64,000 bases of DNA from Roseococcus sp. (lineage in GTDB: Bacteria; Pseudomonadota; Alphaproteobacteria; Acetobacterales; Acetobacteraceae), in assembly GCA_026414745.1 (NCBI GenBank), contig JAOAIK010000038.1:31250-95249 (forward strand), in the 5' to 3' direction. A program made the translations under genes and the position numbers. Below are positions 17,723-25,975 of this stretch, in pieces. A model generated the notes under the pieces. It was given only the letters and a program-made list of their open reading frames with translations, was not told the origin of the DNA and did not search any database. Positions within the stretch are counted from its first letter, which is position 1. Every line of letters starts with the position of its first letter.

Positions 17723-18268
17723 CTACCCGTTCTCCTCGCCGTCCTCCTTTCCCTTGCCGGATTTCGCGAGGATCTTGGTTTGCGTCTGCATGCGATCGAG
17801 CACGCCGAGCACCAGCGCGCCGACGACGAAGGTGATGTGGATCCCGACCGCCCAGGCGAGCTCCCGGTCGCTCAGCGAGGCCACGTCCATGAACTTCTGC
17901 AGCAGGTGGATGGAGCTGATCGCGATGATGGCGATGCCCACCTTGAGCTTGAGATTGCCGGGGTCGAGGTTGGACACCCACTCGATCTTCGACCCGCCCT
18001 CCGCCGACTGCAGCCGCGAGACGAGGCTGTCGTAGGAGGAAATGGCGACCATCGCCACCAGGGAGGCCACGAGCGCACTGTCCACGAGGTAGAGCATGCC
18101 GAGCAGGAGCTGCTCATCGCTCCCGGTCGAGAGCGCCTCATGCGCGAACTTCCACACCTTCTGCCCGAATCGCACCGCATAGGCGAGCAGCGCGACGCCC
18201 AGGCCGAGATAGAAGACCACCAGCACGTAGCGGGTGGCCAGGACGGTCCGGTCGAGTAGGCTCTGCAT
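17723..18268 (-). CDS. YqhA/UPF0114 family membrane protein
   Basis: 181-residue integral membrane protein of the TIGR00645/UPF0114 type. Four hydrophobic segments are visible, at about residues 10-32 (YVLVVFYLGLGVALLAYAV), 55-77 (LLLGMLYLVDSALVASLVAMV), 100-125 (KVGIAIIAISSIHLLQKFM) and 140-162 (VGIHITFVVGALVLGVLD). The family signature NLDPGNLKLKVGIAIIAISSIHLL matches. The C-terminal tail is Lys/Glu-rich. The ATG at 18268 is chosen because it starts right at MQSLLDRTVLATRY; longer frames would cross the RidA gene. Function of the family is not established. Confidence 0.87.
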   Translation of the reverse strand: MQSLLDRTVLATRYVLVVFYLGLGVALLAYAVRFGQKVWKFAHEALSTGSDEQLLLGMLYLVDSALVASLVAMVAISSYDSLVSRLQSAEGGSKIEWVSNLDPGNLKLKVGIAIIAISSIHLLQKFMDVASLSDRELAWAVGIHITFVVGALVLGVLDRMQTQTKILAKSGKGKEDGEENG

Positions 18269-18316
18269 GGGCGCGCATGTGGCGCAGCCCGGCAGGGAAG
18301 AAAAGACGGGGGTGGC

Positions 18317-18664
18317 ATGATCCTGAGACTGGCCGAGGAGGGGCGCCTTTCGGGCGCGGTGGTGCATGGCGGCCTCGTGTGGCTGGCCGGCCAGGTGGCC
18401 GAGGATGCGAGCCTCGACACCGAGGGCCAGACGGCGGACGTGCTCCGCCAGATCGACGCGCTGCTCGCCGAGGCCGGGACGGACAAGTCCCGCCTGCTGC
18501 AGGTGCAGGTGATCCTCGCGGACATCCGCGACGCCCCGGCGATGAACCGCGCCTGGGACGCCTGGCTCGACCCGGCGGCCAAGCCCGCGCGCTTCACCAT
18601 CCAGGCGCCGCTCGTGGATCCCGCCTGGAAGGTGGAGATCGCCGGGGTGGCCGCCCTGCCGTGA
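18317..18664 (+). CDS. RidA family protein (YjgF/YER057c/UK114)
   Basis: 115-residue RidA-fold protein. Classical RidA hydrolyses reactive enamine/imine intermediates such as 2-aminoacrylate. Family features: GLVWLAGQVAED, GQTADVLRQIDALLAEAGTDKSRLLQVQVILADIRDAPAMNRAWDAW and the C-terminal VEIAGVAALP. The usual arginine that binds the substrate carboxylate (R105 in archetypal RidA, in a CxxRxx(V)xV context) is not obvious, since the corresponding stretch reads KPARFTIQAPL, where an Arg is near but shifted. So it is best placed in one of the Rid subgroups rather than assumed to be archetypal RidA. Its stop overlaps the GTG of the channel gene. Confidence 0.88.
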   Translation: MILRLAEEGRLSGAVVHGGLVWLAGQVAEDASLDTEGQTADVLRQIDALLAEAGTDKSRLLQVQVILADIRDAPAMNRAWDAWLDPAAKPARFTIQAPLVDPAWKVEIAGVAALP

Positions 18665-19653
18665 CGCCGCGCCGCCTCGCCCGCCGGCAGGCGCTGCTCG
18701 CGACGGGGATGACCTATGGGCTGATGCTCGTCGTCGCGGCCGGGGTCGCCGACCAGGGCTGGGCCTTCGCCGCCGCCTCGCTGCTCGTCGCGAGCATGGC
18801 GCTGGGCGGGCTCAACCTTCTCTTCCCGCAGGGGCTCACCTTCGCCTTCGGCGCGGCCAACGGGCTCGCGGTCTATGTATGCCTGTTCGTGGTGATGGGG
18901 CGGGCCGGCTTTCCGCTCGCGCATGAGTGGTCGCGGCCGCTCGCCTTCCTGCTGCCGGTGCTCGCCTTCGTCGCCGCCTGCTGGTGGCGGCGGCGGGAAC
19001 TGCAGGCGGTGGCGGAGGGCGGCGCCGACCTCGCCCATTTCCCGCGCTTCGTGCGCTGGCTGCTGGTCAGCGGCCTGATCGGCGTCGTCTCCCTCGCCAG
19101 TCCGATCTCCCGCCTGGGGCCGGACGGGCAGACCCTCGCGCTGCTCCTGGCCATGGCGGCGATCGCCGCCATCGGGGCGGCCTCGGTGGGCGATGTGGTG
19201 CGGCTGCTCGTGGACGTGGCGACCATGCTGCGGCGCGTCGGCGTGCGGCTGCGGCTGCTGTCGGTGCCCATCGCCACCTATGTGAGCCTCTTCGCGCTGC
19301 TCGCGGTGGCTTTCGGCTGCGTCTATCGCATCGCCGACGGGCTCTCGCGCGAGCCGGTCTTCCTCTTCGTCGGCGCGCCGGCGCGGATCAGCTTCTCCGA
19401 GGCGCTGCACTTCAGCGTGGTGACCCTCTCGACCGTCGGCTACGGCGACATCCAGCCGCACGACGACGGCATCCGCCTGCTGGCCGCGCTGCAGATGGTG
19501 CTGGGGCAGCTCCTCCTCCTCTTCGGCTTCGCCGAGATCATGCGCAGCCACACCGAGGGGCTGCGCCGCGGGAATGACGGGCGCAAGCCCGGTTTTGGCC
19601 CCAATGAGGAGGATGCTACAGGGACGCGGCTTCGCACGGATCTCCGCCCTTGA
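18661..19653 (+). CDS. Potassium channel-like membrane protein with TVGYGD filter
   Basis: 330-residue membrane protein. The start is the GTG overlapping the RidA stop (GTGA). Early hydrophobic segments are at residues about 12-30, 34-55, 63-80 and 92-108. A cytoplasmic loop follows, then segments at about 135-150, 158-178 and 200-222. The last pair frames a pore loop with STVGYGDIQP near residues 256-265, the canonical K+ selectivity filter, followed by an inner helix (LLAALQMVLGQLLLLFGFAEIM). No RCK domain is present. The gene ends with a charged tail and overlaps the TTG of the epimerase gene (TTGA). Conduction of K+ is inferred from the filter; regulation is unknown. Confidence 0.85.
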   Translation: MTPRRLARRQALLATGMTYGLMLVVAAGVADQGWAFAAASLLVASMALGGLNLLFPQGLTFAFGAANGLAVYVCLFVVMGRAGFPLAHEWSRPLAFLLPVLAFVAACWWRRRELQAVAEGGADLAHFPRFVRWLLVSGLIGVVSLASPISRLGPDGQTLALLLAMAAIAAIGAASVGDVVRLLVDVATMLRRVGVRLRLLSVPIATYVSLFALLAVAFGCVYRIADGLSREPVFLFVGAPARISFSEALHFSVVTLSTVGYGDIQPHDDGIRLLAALQMVLGQLLLLFGFAEIMRSHTEGLRRGNDGRKPGFGPNEEDATGTRLRTDLRP

Positions 19654-20651
19654 CCCTCGGTTCCCCCGATTTCTGGCGCCGCCGCCGCGTCCTCGTCACC
19701 GGCGGGGCGGGCTTCCTCGGCTCCAATCTCTGTCATGCGCTGGCCGGCCTCGGCGCGCGCGTCACCGCCCTCGACGCCATGCTGCCCGAAGGCGGCGCCA
19801 ACCCCGCGAACCTGGAGGGCGCGGGCGTGATGCTGGTGCGCGGCGATCTGCGCGAGACCGAGCTGCACTCGCTCTGCCAGGGCGTGGAGGTGCTGTTCAA
19901 CATGGCGGCGCAGACCAGCCACATGGGCGGACAGAAGGACCCCGTGGCGGACCTCGCCATCAACGCGGTGGCGCAGGTGCGCCTCGTTCAGGTGATGCGC
20001 GAGGTGGCGCCGCAGGCCACGGTGGTGCATGCCTCCACCCGCCAGTTCTACGGCCGCCCCCTCACCCTGCCCGTCGACGAGTTCCACCCGGTGAACCCGC
20101 CGGACGCCAATGGCGTCAGCAAATGGGCGGGCGAGCAGTACTGGCTGCTCGAGAACCGTGTGCTCGGCCGGCCCGTGGTGTCGCTGCGGCTGACCAACTG
20201 CTACGGCCCGCGCCTGCGCATCGCCGATGCACGGCAGACCTTCCTTGGCATCTGGATCCGCCGCGTGCTGGAGGATGCGCCCTTCGAGGTGTGGGGCGGA
20301 TCCCAGCTGCGCGACCTCGCCTATGTGGACGACGTGACGCGCGCCTTCCTGCTGGCGGCCGAGCAGGCGCACAGGCCGCAGGTGGCGGGGCGCGTGTTCA
20401 ACCTGGGCGGCGCCCCGCCCATCTCGCTGCTCGACCTCGCCCATCTGCTGATCGCCGCCAATGGCGGACGCGGGCGGTTCGAGACGCGCGAGTTCCCGCC
20501 CGACCGCGCGCCCATCGACATCGGCAGCTACCACGCCGACGACCGCGCCTTCCGCGCCGCCACGGGCTGGGCGCCGCTGGTGCCGCTCGAGGAGGGGCTG
20601 CGCCGGTCCCTCGCCTGGTTCCGCGAACGCTTCGCCGACTACGCCTTCTGA
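19650..20651 (+). CDS. NAD-dependent epimerase/dehydratase (extended SDR)
   Basis: 333-residue extended short-chain dehydrogenase that acts on nucleotide-activated sugars. The NAD-binding glycine motif is TGGAGFLGSNL (residues 17-27). The start is TTG at 19650, overlapping the channel stop; there is no in-frame ATG or GTG before the Rossmann motif. The substrate-side region has STRQFYG and RLTNCYGPRLRI. The usual catalytic Tyr of the YxxxK motif is Asn here (N154-GVS-K158, AAT at 20109-20111). This matches the NG(I/V)(S/N)K subfamily of sugar SDRs that I recall, so it is probably functional rather than decayed. It sits immediately before a sugar aminotransferase. Confidence 0.88.
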   Translation: MTLGSPDFWRRRRVLVTGGAGFLGSNLCHALAGLGARVTALDAMLPEGGANPANLEGAGVMLVRGDLRETELHSLCQGVEVLFNMAAQTSHMGGQKDPVADLAINAVAQVRLVQVMREVAPQATVVHASTRQFYGRPLTLPVDEFHPVNPPDANGVSKWAGEQYWLLENRVLGRPVVSLRLTNCYGPRLRIADARQTFLGIWIRRVLEDAPFEVWGGSQLRDLAYVDDVTRAFLLAAEQAHRPQVAGRVFNLGGAPPISLLDLAHLLIAANGGRGRFETREFPPDRAPIDIGSYHADDRAFRAATGWAPLVPLEEGLRRSLAWFRERFADYAF

Positions 20652-20661
20652 GGACACGCCC

Positions 20662-21795
20662 ATGACCGCGCCCCCGCCCCTGCTTCCCTTCGCCGATCCG
20701 GGCGCGGGCTATCGCGCGCTGCAGGGCGAGATCGACGCGGCGGTGGCGCGCGCCCTCGCCTCGGGCTGGTACATTCTCGGCCGCGAGGGCGAGGCCTTCG
20801 AGGCAGAGTTCGCCGCCTGGCTCGGCGAGGGGCAGCACGCGGTGGGCTGCGCCAACGGCACGGACGCGCTCATGCTCATCCTGCGCGGCCTGGGCATCGG
20901 GCCGGGCAGCACGGTGGTGACGGTGAGCCACACGGCGGTGGCCACCGTCGCGGCCATCGAGATGGCCGGGGCCACGCCGCTGCTGCTCGACATCGAGCCC
21001 GGCACCTACACCATGGACCCGGCAGAGCTCGAGGCGGTGCTCGCCGCCCCGCCGCCCGGCCTGCCGCCCATCCGCGCCGTCATTCCCGTGCATCTCTATG
21101 GGCAGGCGGCGGATCTCGGCCGCATCGCCGCCGCCTGCGCGCGCGCGGGCGTGGCGCTGATCGAGGACTGCGCGCAGTGCCACGGCGCGCTGTGGCAGGG
21201 GCGCAAGCTCGGCACCTTCGGGGCGGCGGCCGCCTTCAGCCTCTATCCCACCAAGAATCTCGGCGCGCTGGGCGATGGCGGGGTGCTGGCCAGCGCCGAT
21301 CCCGACCTCGCCGCGCGCATCGGCGCCATCCGGCAATATGGTTGGCGGCAGCGCTATGTGAGCGACATGGTGGGCGTGAACTCCCGCCTCGACGAGATCC
21401 AGGCGGCGATCCTGCGGGTGAAGCTGCGGCATCTCGACGCGCAGAACGCGCGGCGGCGCGCCATCGCGGCGGCTTATGACGCGGTGCTCGCCGGCACGGG
21501 CCTTGCGCCGCCGCTGCGGCGCCGGGAGGCGGAGCACGTGTTCCACCTCTATGTGCTCCGGCACCCCGAGCGCGATGCGCTCATGGCGCGGCTCAGGGCG
21601 TGCGGCATCGGCACGGGCATCCACTACCCCGTGCCGGTGCACATGCAGCCCGCCTATGCCGGCCGGGTGGCGCTCGGTCCGGCCGCCTGCAGCGAGACGG
21701 AGCGCGCTGCGCGCGAGGTGTTCAGCCTGCCCATGTATCCCGAGTTGACGGACGCGCAGGTGGAGCGGGTCTGCGCGGCGCTGCGCGCGCTGTGA
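20662..21795 (+). CDS. DegT/DnrJ/EryC1/StrS family sugar aminotransferase
   Basis: 377-residue PLP-dependent transaminase that adds an amino group to a keto-sugar nucleotide. The PLP-binding Lys is K198 in LYPTKNLGALGDGG, preceded by the Asp of IEDCAQCHGA. GTDALMLILRGLG near residue 72 and HTAVATVAAIEMAG are typical substrate/PLP contacts. The C-terminal domain (EHVFHLYVLRHPERDAL, IGTGIHYPVPVHMQP) is standard. The start at 20662 lies 10 bases after the epimerase stop. Together with the epimerase it points to an amino-sugar for LPS or exopolysaccharide. Confidence 0.92.
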   Translation: MTAPPPLLPFADPGAGYRALQGEIDAAVARALASGWYILGREGEAFEAEFAAWLGEGQHAVGCANGTDALMLILRGLGIGPGSTVVTVSHTAVATVAAIEMAGATPLLLDIEPGTYTMDPAELEAVLAAPPPGLPPIRAVIPVHLYGQAADLGRIAAACARAGVALIEDCAQCHGALWQGRKLGTFGAAAAFSLYPTKNLGALGDGGVLASADPDLAARIGAIRQYGWRQRYVSDMVGVNSRLDEIQAAILRVKLRHLDAQNARRRAIAAAYDAVLAGTGLAPPLRRREAEHVFHLYVLRHPERDALMARLRACGIGTGIHYPVPVHMQPAYAGRVALGPAACSETERAAREVFSLPMYPELTDAQVERVCAALRAL

Positions 21796-21840
21796 GCGCG
21801 GCGACGCCCTCGGGAAGAGCCGGGGTGTCGGGGTGAGGGC

Positions 21841-21915
21841 TGGCTCCGGCGGTTGGATTCGAACCAACGACCAACGGATTAACAGTCCGCTGCGCTACCG
21901 CTGCGCCACGCCGGA
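21841..21915 (-). tRNA. tRNA-Asn(GTT)
   Basis: 75 bases including an encoded CCA. On the minus strand it has acceptor TCCGGCG/CGCCGGA, discriminator G, anticodon loop CTGTTAA with anticodon GTT, and a T arm GGTTCGAATCC. Downstream, GCCCTC and GAGGGC (21806-21811 and 21835-21840) could form a weak 6-bp hairpin shared with the end of the DegT gene. Confidence 0.95.
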
Positions 21916-22060
21916 TCGCCTGCCGCCGGGCCTGTAGCAGAGGCCTCCGGGGAGCGCAACGGAGGCCCGGATGGCCGCTGATCGCGCCGGCCCGGCCCCT
22001 CACCGCGCGGGCAAGACAGGCGCGCGGACGACGGGCAGAGGGTCATGGCGGAGCGGGAGC

Positions 22061-22134
22061 TGGAGGTCCGAGGCGGAATCGAACCGCCGTAGAGGGTTTT
22101 GCAGACCCTTGCCTGACCACTCGGCCATCGGACC
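22061..22134 (-). tRNA. tRNA-Cys(GCA)
   Basis: 74 bases including encoded CCA. On the minus strand it has acceptor GGTCCGA/TCGGACC and discriminator T, the U73 that marks tRNA-Cys. The anticodon loop is CTGCAAA with anticodon GCA, and the T arm is GCGGTTCGATTCCGC. It lies 145 bases upstream of tRNA-Asn on the same strand. Confidence 0.95.
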
Positions 22135-22241
22135 ACCGGCGCCCTGTATCGGGCGGCGGGGCGCGCGGGTCAAGGCACGGCGCGGCTTTCACGCCATGCA
22201 TCCGCGGCCTATAACCGGCGCCGAGGACAGGCAGGACACCC

Positions 22242-22940
22242 ATGATCGCAGCGCAGAGCGTCGCGACGCACTCCCTCGCGGCGGAGGATTTCGACACCGC
22301 CCGCCGCCTGATGGTGGACGGGCAGGTGACGCCCACCGGCGTCAACGACCCGCTGCTGATCGGGGCGATGCGCGAGGTGCCGCGCGAGCGCTTCGTCCCC
22401 CCGGCGCTGCGCCATCGCGCCTACGCGGATGCGCCGCTGCCTCTCGGCGCCGGGCGCGCCATGCTGATCCCGATGGTGCAGGCGCGGCTGATCCAGGCGC
22501 TGGCGCCGCAGCCCGGGGACCGCGCGCTGGTGCTCGCTTCCGGCACGGGCTATGCGGCGGCGCTGCTCGCCCGCATGGGGCTGCTCGTCACCGCCGTCGA
22601 GCAGGAGGAGGGGTTGCGCAGTCTCGCCCGCCAAGCCTGCGACCTCGCGCTGCGGGAGAACCGCCCGGAGTTCCTCGCGGGCGACCCCGCCCAGGGCCAT
22701 GCGCCCGGCGCGCCCTATCGCGTGATGCTGATCGACGGCGCGGTGGCGCGCATCCCCCGCCCCGTGCTTGACCAGATGGCCGAGGGCGGCCGCCTCGCCT
22801 GCCTGCGCGTGAAGGAAGGACGGCTGTGCGAGGCGCTGCTGCTGCGCCGCGCCGGCGGCGGCTTCGGCGAGACGGCGCTGTTCGAAACCCTGGCCGACCC
22901 CCTGCCCGGCTTCGCCGCCCCGCCGCGCTTCGTCTTCTGA
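22242..22940 (+). CDS. Protein-L-isoaspartate O-methyltransferase-like protein (Pcm family)
   Basis: 232-residue SAM-dependent methyltransferase of the Pcm family. The N-terminus (FDTARRLMVDGQVTPTGVNDPLLIGAMREVPRERFVPP) is the family's conserved opening. The SAM motif I is VLASGTGYAAALLARMG near residue 96. The catalytic region of true isoaspartate methyltransferases (Q-T-I-S-Q-P) is replaced by RAMLIP, so the active-site Ser is Leu. Alphaproteobacteria often carry such a degenerate copy upstream of tolC, but no tolC follows here. Repair activity is doubtful. The 3' end converges on the PEPM-superfamily gene. Confidence 0.85.
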   Translation: MIAAQSVATHSLAAEDFDTARRLMVDGQVTPTGVNDPLLIGAMREVPRERFVPPALRHRAYADAPLPLGAGRAMLIPMVQARLIQALAPQPGDRALVLASGTGYAAALLARMGLLVTAVEQEEGLRSLARQACDLALRENRPEFLAGDPAQGHAPGAPYRVMLIDGAVARIPRPVLDQMAEGGRLACLRVKEGRLCEALLLRRAGGGFGETALFETLADPLPGFAAPPRFVF

Positions 22941-22953
22941 CGCTGCGGCCTGC

Positions 22954-23814
22954 CTAGCGGCCGAGGAAGCGCGCAGTCGCCTCGGCCCAATCCGCCTCGC
23001 GCGTCCAGCGCGCCATGGCGCCCCTGGGCGGCAGCCCCGGCAGATCGGCCGGGCGCACCCCCTCGCGCAGCGCCTTGAGCGTGGCGTGGATGGCCTGCGC
23101 CGCGGCCTGGCTCGGGGCATGGCCCTGCAGGGCGATGCGCACGCCCCGGCTTGCGAGGTAGGCGCGGTCGCTGATCTCGTCGGTCAGGGTGCCGAGCACG
23201 AGCGGCAGCCGCGCCGCCTCGGCCGCCGCGTCCAGCTCGGCGCGGCTGCGCACCCCGGTGAGGAAGATGCCATCCACCCCCGTCGCGTTGTAGGCGCGGA
23301 TGCGCGCGAGCGCGTCCTCGAGGCCGCTGACGCCCATCGCCCCGGTGCGGGCGAAGATGGCCAGCCCCGGGTCGATGCGGGCGGCCACCGCGGCGCGCAT
23401 CTTGCCCACCCCCTCCTCGAGGGGGATGAGGCGCGGCTCGCCCGCGGCGAAGGGGCGCGGCAGCTCCGTATCCTCGATGGAAAGGGCGGCGATGCCGGCC
23501 TGCTCGAGCTCCTCGACCGTGCGCATCACGTTGAGCGCGTTGCCGTAGCCGTGGTCCGCGTCCACCACGAGGGGGAGCTCGGCCGCGCGGGTGATGCGGC
23601 GGCACTGCTCGACGAACTCGCTCAGCGTGATGAGGATCAGGTCCGGCGCGCCGAGAATGGCCAGCGCCGCCGTGCTGCCGGCGAACATGCCGAGCTCGAA
23701 GCCGAGCTCCTCGGCGATGCGCGCCGAGAGCGGGTCATGCACCGAGGCGGGGTGGACGCAGGCGCTCCCCTCCAGCACCGCCCGCGCCTTTTCGCGCCGC
23801 TGCCTGTAGCGCAT
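22954..23814 (-). CDS. Isocitrate lyase/PEP mutase superfamily enzyme, oxaloacetate decarboxylase-like
   Basis: 286-residue alpha/beta-barrel enzyme. The ATG at 23814 follows a GGAAGGAGG run. The key motifs are VVDADHGYGNALNVMRTVE near residues 86-104 and SIEDTELPRP near residue 115. The order and wording (PLSARIAEELGFELGM, APDLILITLSEFVEQ, LIPLEEGVGKMRAAV) closely resemble the Pseudomonas PA4872-type oxaloacetate decarboxylase, which converts oxaloacetate to pyruvate and CO2. Phosphonopyruvate hydrolase and carboxyphosphonoenolpyruvate mutase share the fold, so those reactions remain possible. It diverges from an FMN alpha-hydroxy-acid oxidase, 70 bases away. Confidence 0.86.
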   Translation of the reverse strand: MRYRQRREKARAVLEGSACVHPASVHDPLSARIAEELGFELGMFAGSTAALAILGAPDLILITLSEFVEQCRRITRAAELPLVVDADHGYGNALNVMRTVEELEQAGIAALSIEDTELPRPFAAGEPRLIPLEEGVGKMRAAVAARIDPGLAIFARTGAMGVSGLEDALARIRAYNATGVDGIFLTGVRSRAELDAAAEAARLPLVLGTLTDEISDRAYLASRGVRIALQGHAPSQAAAQAIHATLKALREGVRPADLPGLPPRGAMARWTREADWAEATARFLGR

Positions 23815-23884
23815 CGCATGCCTCCTTCCCTTGCCCCGCCATGATGGCGCGCCTAGCGTCGCTGCGGAACGGGAGGGGGCACGC

Positions 23885-24988
23885 ATGAGCGACAGGCTGA
23901 ACGCGAACGAGCTGGACGGCGGCAAGTATCTCTGCCTGCACGAGTTCGTGAAGGCGGCCAAGCTCAAGCTCAACGCCAACATCTGGGACTACCTGGTGGG
24001 CGGGACGGAGACGGAGACGACGCTGGCGCGCAACCGCCTCGCCATCGACACGGTGGCGCTGCGGCCCCGCGTCCTCAATGATGTCTCGCAGGTGGACCCG
24101 AGCGCGGAGTTCTTCGGCCGCCGCATCCGCCTGCCGGTGTTCCTCGCCCCCGTGGGCTCGCTCGAATCCTTCGACCGGGGCGGCGGGGCGAGCGTGGCGC
24201 GCGGGGCGGGCGCCTTCGGCGTGCCCTTCATGCTGAGCAGCGTGACGCAGCCCGGGCTGGAGGCGGCGGCCGAGGCGGCCTCGGGCCCGCGCGTGTTCCA
24301 GCTCTACGTGCGCGGCGGCGACGCCTTCGTGGACGAGCATGTGCGGCGCGCCATGGATGCCGGCTATGACGCCTTCTGCATCACCGTGGACACGGCCCAC
24401 TACTCGCGCCGCGAGCGCGACATCGCCAAGCGCTTCGTCAAGACCTGGCGGGCGGCGAACACGGGCATGGACCACCAGGCCGCGCTGTCCTGGCGCGAGG
24501 TGGCGCGCTTCAAGGAGAAGCACCGCATCCCCCTCATCCTCAAGGGCATCGGCACGGCCGAGGACGCGGCGCTGGCGGTCGAGCACGGGGTCGAGGTGAT
24601 CTACGTCTCCAACCATGGCGGGCGGCAGCTCGATGGCGGGCGCGGCTCGCTCGACGTGCTGCCCGAGGTGGTGGAGGCGGTGGCCGGCCGGGCCAGGATC
24701 ATGGTGGATGGCGGCTTCTCGCGCGGAACCGACATCGTGAAGGCCATCGCGCTCGGCGCGGACTGGGTGGGGCTCGGGCGGCTCTATCTCTACGGCCTGG
24801 CCGCCGAGGGCGCGGCCGGCGTGACGCGGCTGCTCGAGATCCTGGAAGACGAGTGCATCAAGGCGCTCGGCCTCACCGGCGTGACCCGCTTCGGCGAACT
24901 GACGCGCGGCCATGTGCACCGCGGCGCGCCGCCCGTGCTGTGGCCGCATGTGCACAGCGCCTTCCCGCTGCTGCGCGAGGGGTATTGA
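23885..24988 (+). CDS. FMN-dependent alpha-hydroxy-acid oxidase/dehydrogenase
   Basis: 367-residue flavin enzyme that oxidises an L-2-hydroxy acid to the 2-oxo acid. The catalytic His is H244 in VSNHGGRQLDGG, with the adjacent Arg intact; VFQLYVRG supplies the conserved Tyr, LILKGIGT the FMN-binding Lys, and DGGFSRGTDIVKAIALGADWVGLGR the phosphate site. The N-terminal IWDYLVGGTETETTLARN is a variant of the YxxGxxDE opening. The substrate could be lactate, glycolate, mandelate or another hydroxy acid; motifs do not decide. It sits 5' of a PhnDCE-type importer on the same strand with a 120-base gap, so it may have its own promoter or be co-transcribed. Confidence 0.93.
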   Translation: MSDRLNANELDGGKYLCLHEFVKAAKLKLNANIWDYLVGGTETETTLARNRLAIDTVALRPRVLNDVSQVDPSAEFFGRRIRLPVFLAPVGSLESFDRGGGASVARGAGAFGVPFMLSSVTQPGLEAAAEAASGPRVFQLYVRGGDAFVDEHVRRAMDAGYDAFCITVDTAHYSRRERDIAKRFVKTWRAANTGMDHQAALSWREVARFKEKHRIPLILKGIGTAEDAALAVEHGVEVIYVSNHGGRQLDGGRGSLDVLPEVVEAVAGRARIMVDGGFSRGTDIVKAIALGADWVGLGRLYLYGLAAEGAAGVTRLLEILEDECIKALGLTGVTRFGELTRGHVHRGAPPVLWPHVHSAFPLLREGY

Positions 24989-25108
24989 GGGGCCGGCCTC
25001 CCCCCCGGCGCGGCGGCCGCGGAGTGACACGAGATCGTCGCCCGTCTGCCGCCGGACCGTTACCGAAGCGCGATAGCCTTTGCGGCCGTTTCCGCAGGGG
25101 ATGACCAC

Positions 25109-25975
25109 ATGCTCCGCCGCGCCGCGTTCGCCGCCGTCCTCGCCGCCCTGCCGCTCGCCGCGCCCTCGGCCCAGCCGCGCAGCGTCTCCCTCGCCATCAC
25201 CGATGTGCCGGGGCTCGAGGAGCTGCAGCGCGATTTCGGCCCCTTCCGCGAGGCCTTCCAGCGCCTGTCGGGGATGGAGCTGCGCTTCTTCCCCGTGAAC
25301 AGCCGCACCGCCGCGGTCGAGGCGCTGAACGCCCGCCGCGTGGACTTCGTGCTGACCGGCCCCTCGGAATATGTCGTCTTCCGCCAGCGCACCCAGGCCA
25401 TTCCCGTGGTCACCTTCCAGCGGCCCGACTACTTCTCGAACATCGTCGTGCTCGCCCGCAGCGAGTTCCAGACGCCGGCCGACCTGCGCGGGCGGCGCGT
25501 GGCCTTCGGCGATGTCGGCTCCACCAGCCGCCATCTCGGCCCGATGCAGCTGCTGGCCGACCATGGCCTCGATCCGCGCCGCGACATCCAGCCCATGCAC
25601 GTCTCGCGCAACCTCGCCATCGAGGGGCTGCGCCGCGGCGACATCGCGGCCATCGCCGTGAACCACACCGATGTCCAGCAGCTCCGCCAGCGCTTCCCCG
25701 ACCTGCCGCTGCGCGTCATCGCCCGCGGCCGCGACCTGCCGGACGACGTGATGGTGGCCGGCCCGCATGTGCCGGCCGAGACCATCGAGGCGGTGCGCCG
25801 CGTCTTCGTGGACAACCCCGCCGAGATGTGGCGCGCGCTGACCGCCACCGAGAACAACCAGAAATACCTGGGCGGGGTGTTCCTGCCCACGCCGCGCGAC
25901 GCCGACTACAACTACGTGCGCGCCATGTACCGCACCATCGGCCAGCCGCAATTCGCCGACTTCGTCGGGAATTGA
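25109..25975 (+). CDS. phnD: PhnD-type phosphate/phosphonate ABC transporter binding protein
   Basis: 288-residue periplasmic binding protein with a short signal peptide (residues 1-21, A-P-S-A-Q). The mature chain starts with RSVSLAITDVPG and continues with the PhnD-family DFVLTGPSEYVVFRQR and DLRGRRVAFGDVGSTSRHLGPM segments. The gene is translationally coupled to the ATPase: its TGA lies inside the TTGA overlap. No C-P lyase genes are in the window, so a general organophosphonate role is only one option; PhnDCE-type systems also import phosphite, 2-aminoethylphosphonate or unrelated oxyanions. A GGGGA run sits 9 bases before the ATG. Confidence 0.85.
   Translation: MLRRAAFAAVLAALPLAAPSAQPRSVSLAITDVPGLEELQRDFGPFREAFQRLSGMELRFFPVNSRTAAVEALNARRVDFVLTGPSEYVVFRQRTQAIPVVTFQRPDYFSNIVVLARSEFQTPADLRGRRVAFGDVGSTSRHLGPMQLLADHGLDPRRDIQPMHVSRNLAIEGLRRGDIAAIAVNHTDVQQLRQRFPDLPLRVIARGRDLPDDVMVAGPHVPAETIEAVRRVFVDNPAEMWRALTATENNQKYLGGVFLPTPRDADYNYVRAMYRTIGQPQFADFVGN

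Noticed and set aside
19650..20651. Pseudogene call for the epimerase because of the missing Tyr and TTG start
   Set aside because: The frame is intact, all other motifs are conserved, and TTG starts with TTGA overlaps recur in this window.
23735..25951. A 738-codon minus-strand open frame opposite the FMN oxidase and phnD
   Set aside because: Both plus-strand genes carry full catalytic or binding motifs; this frame is a compositional shadow.
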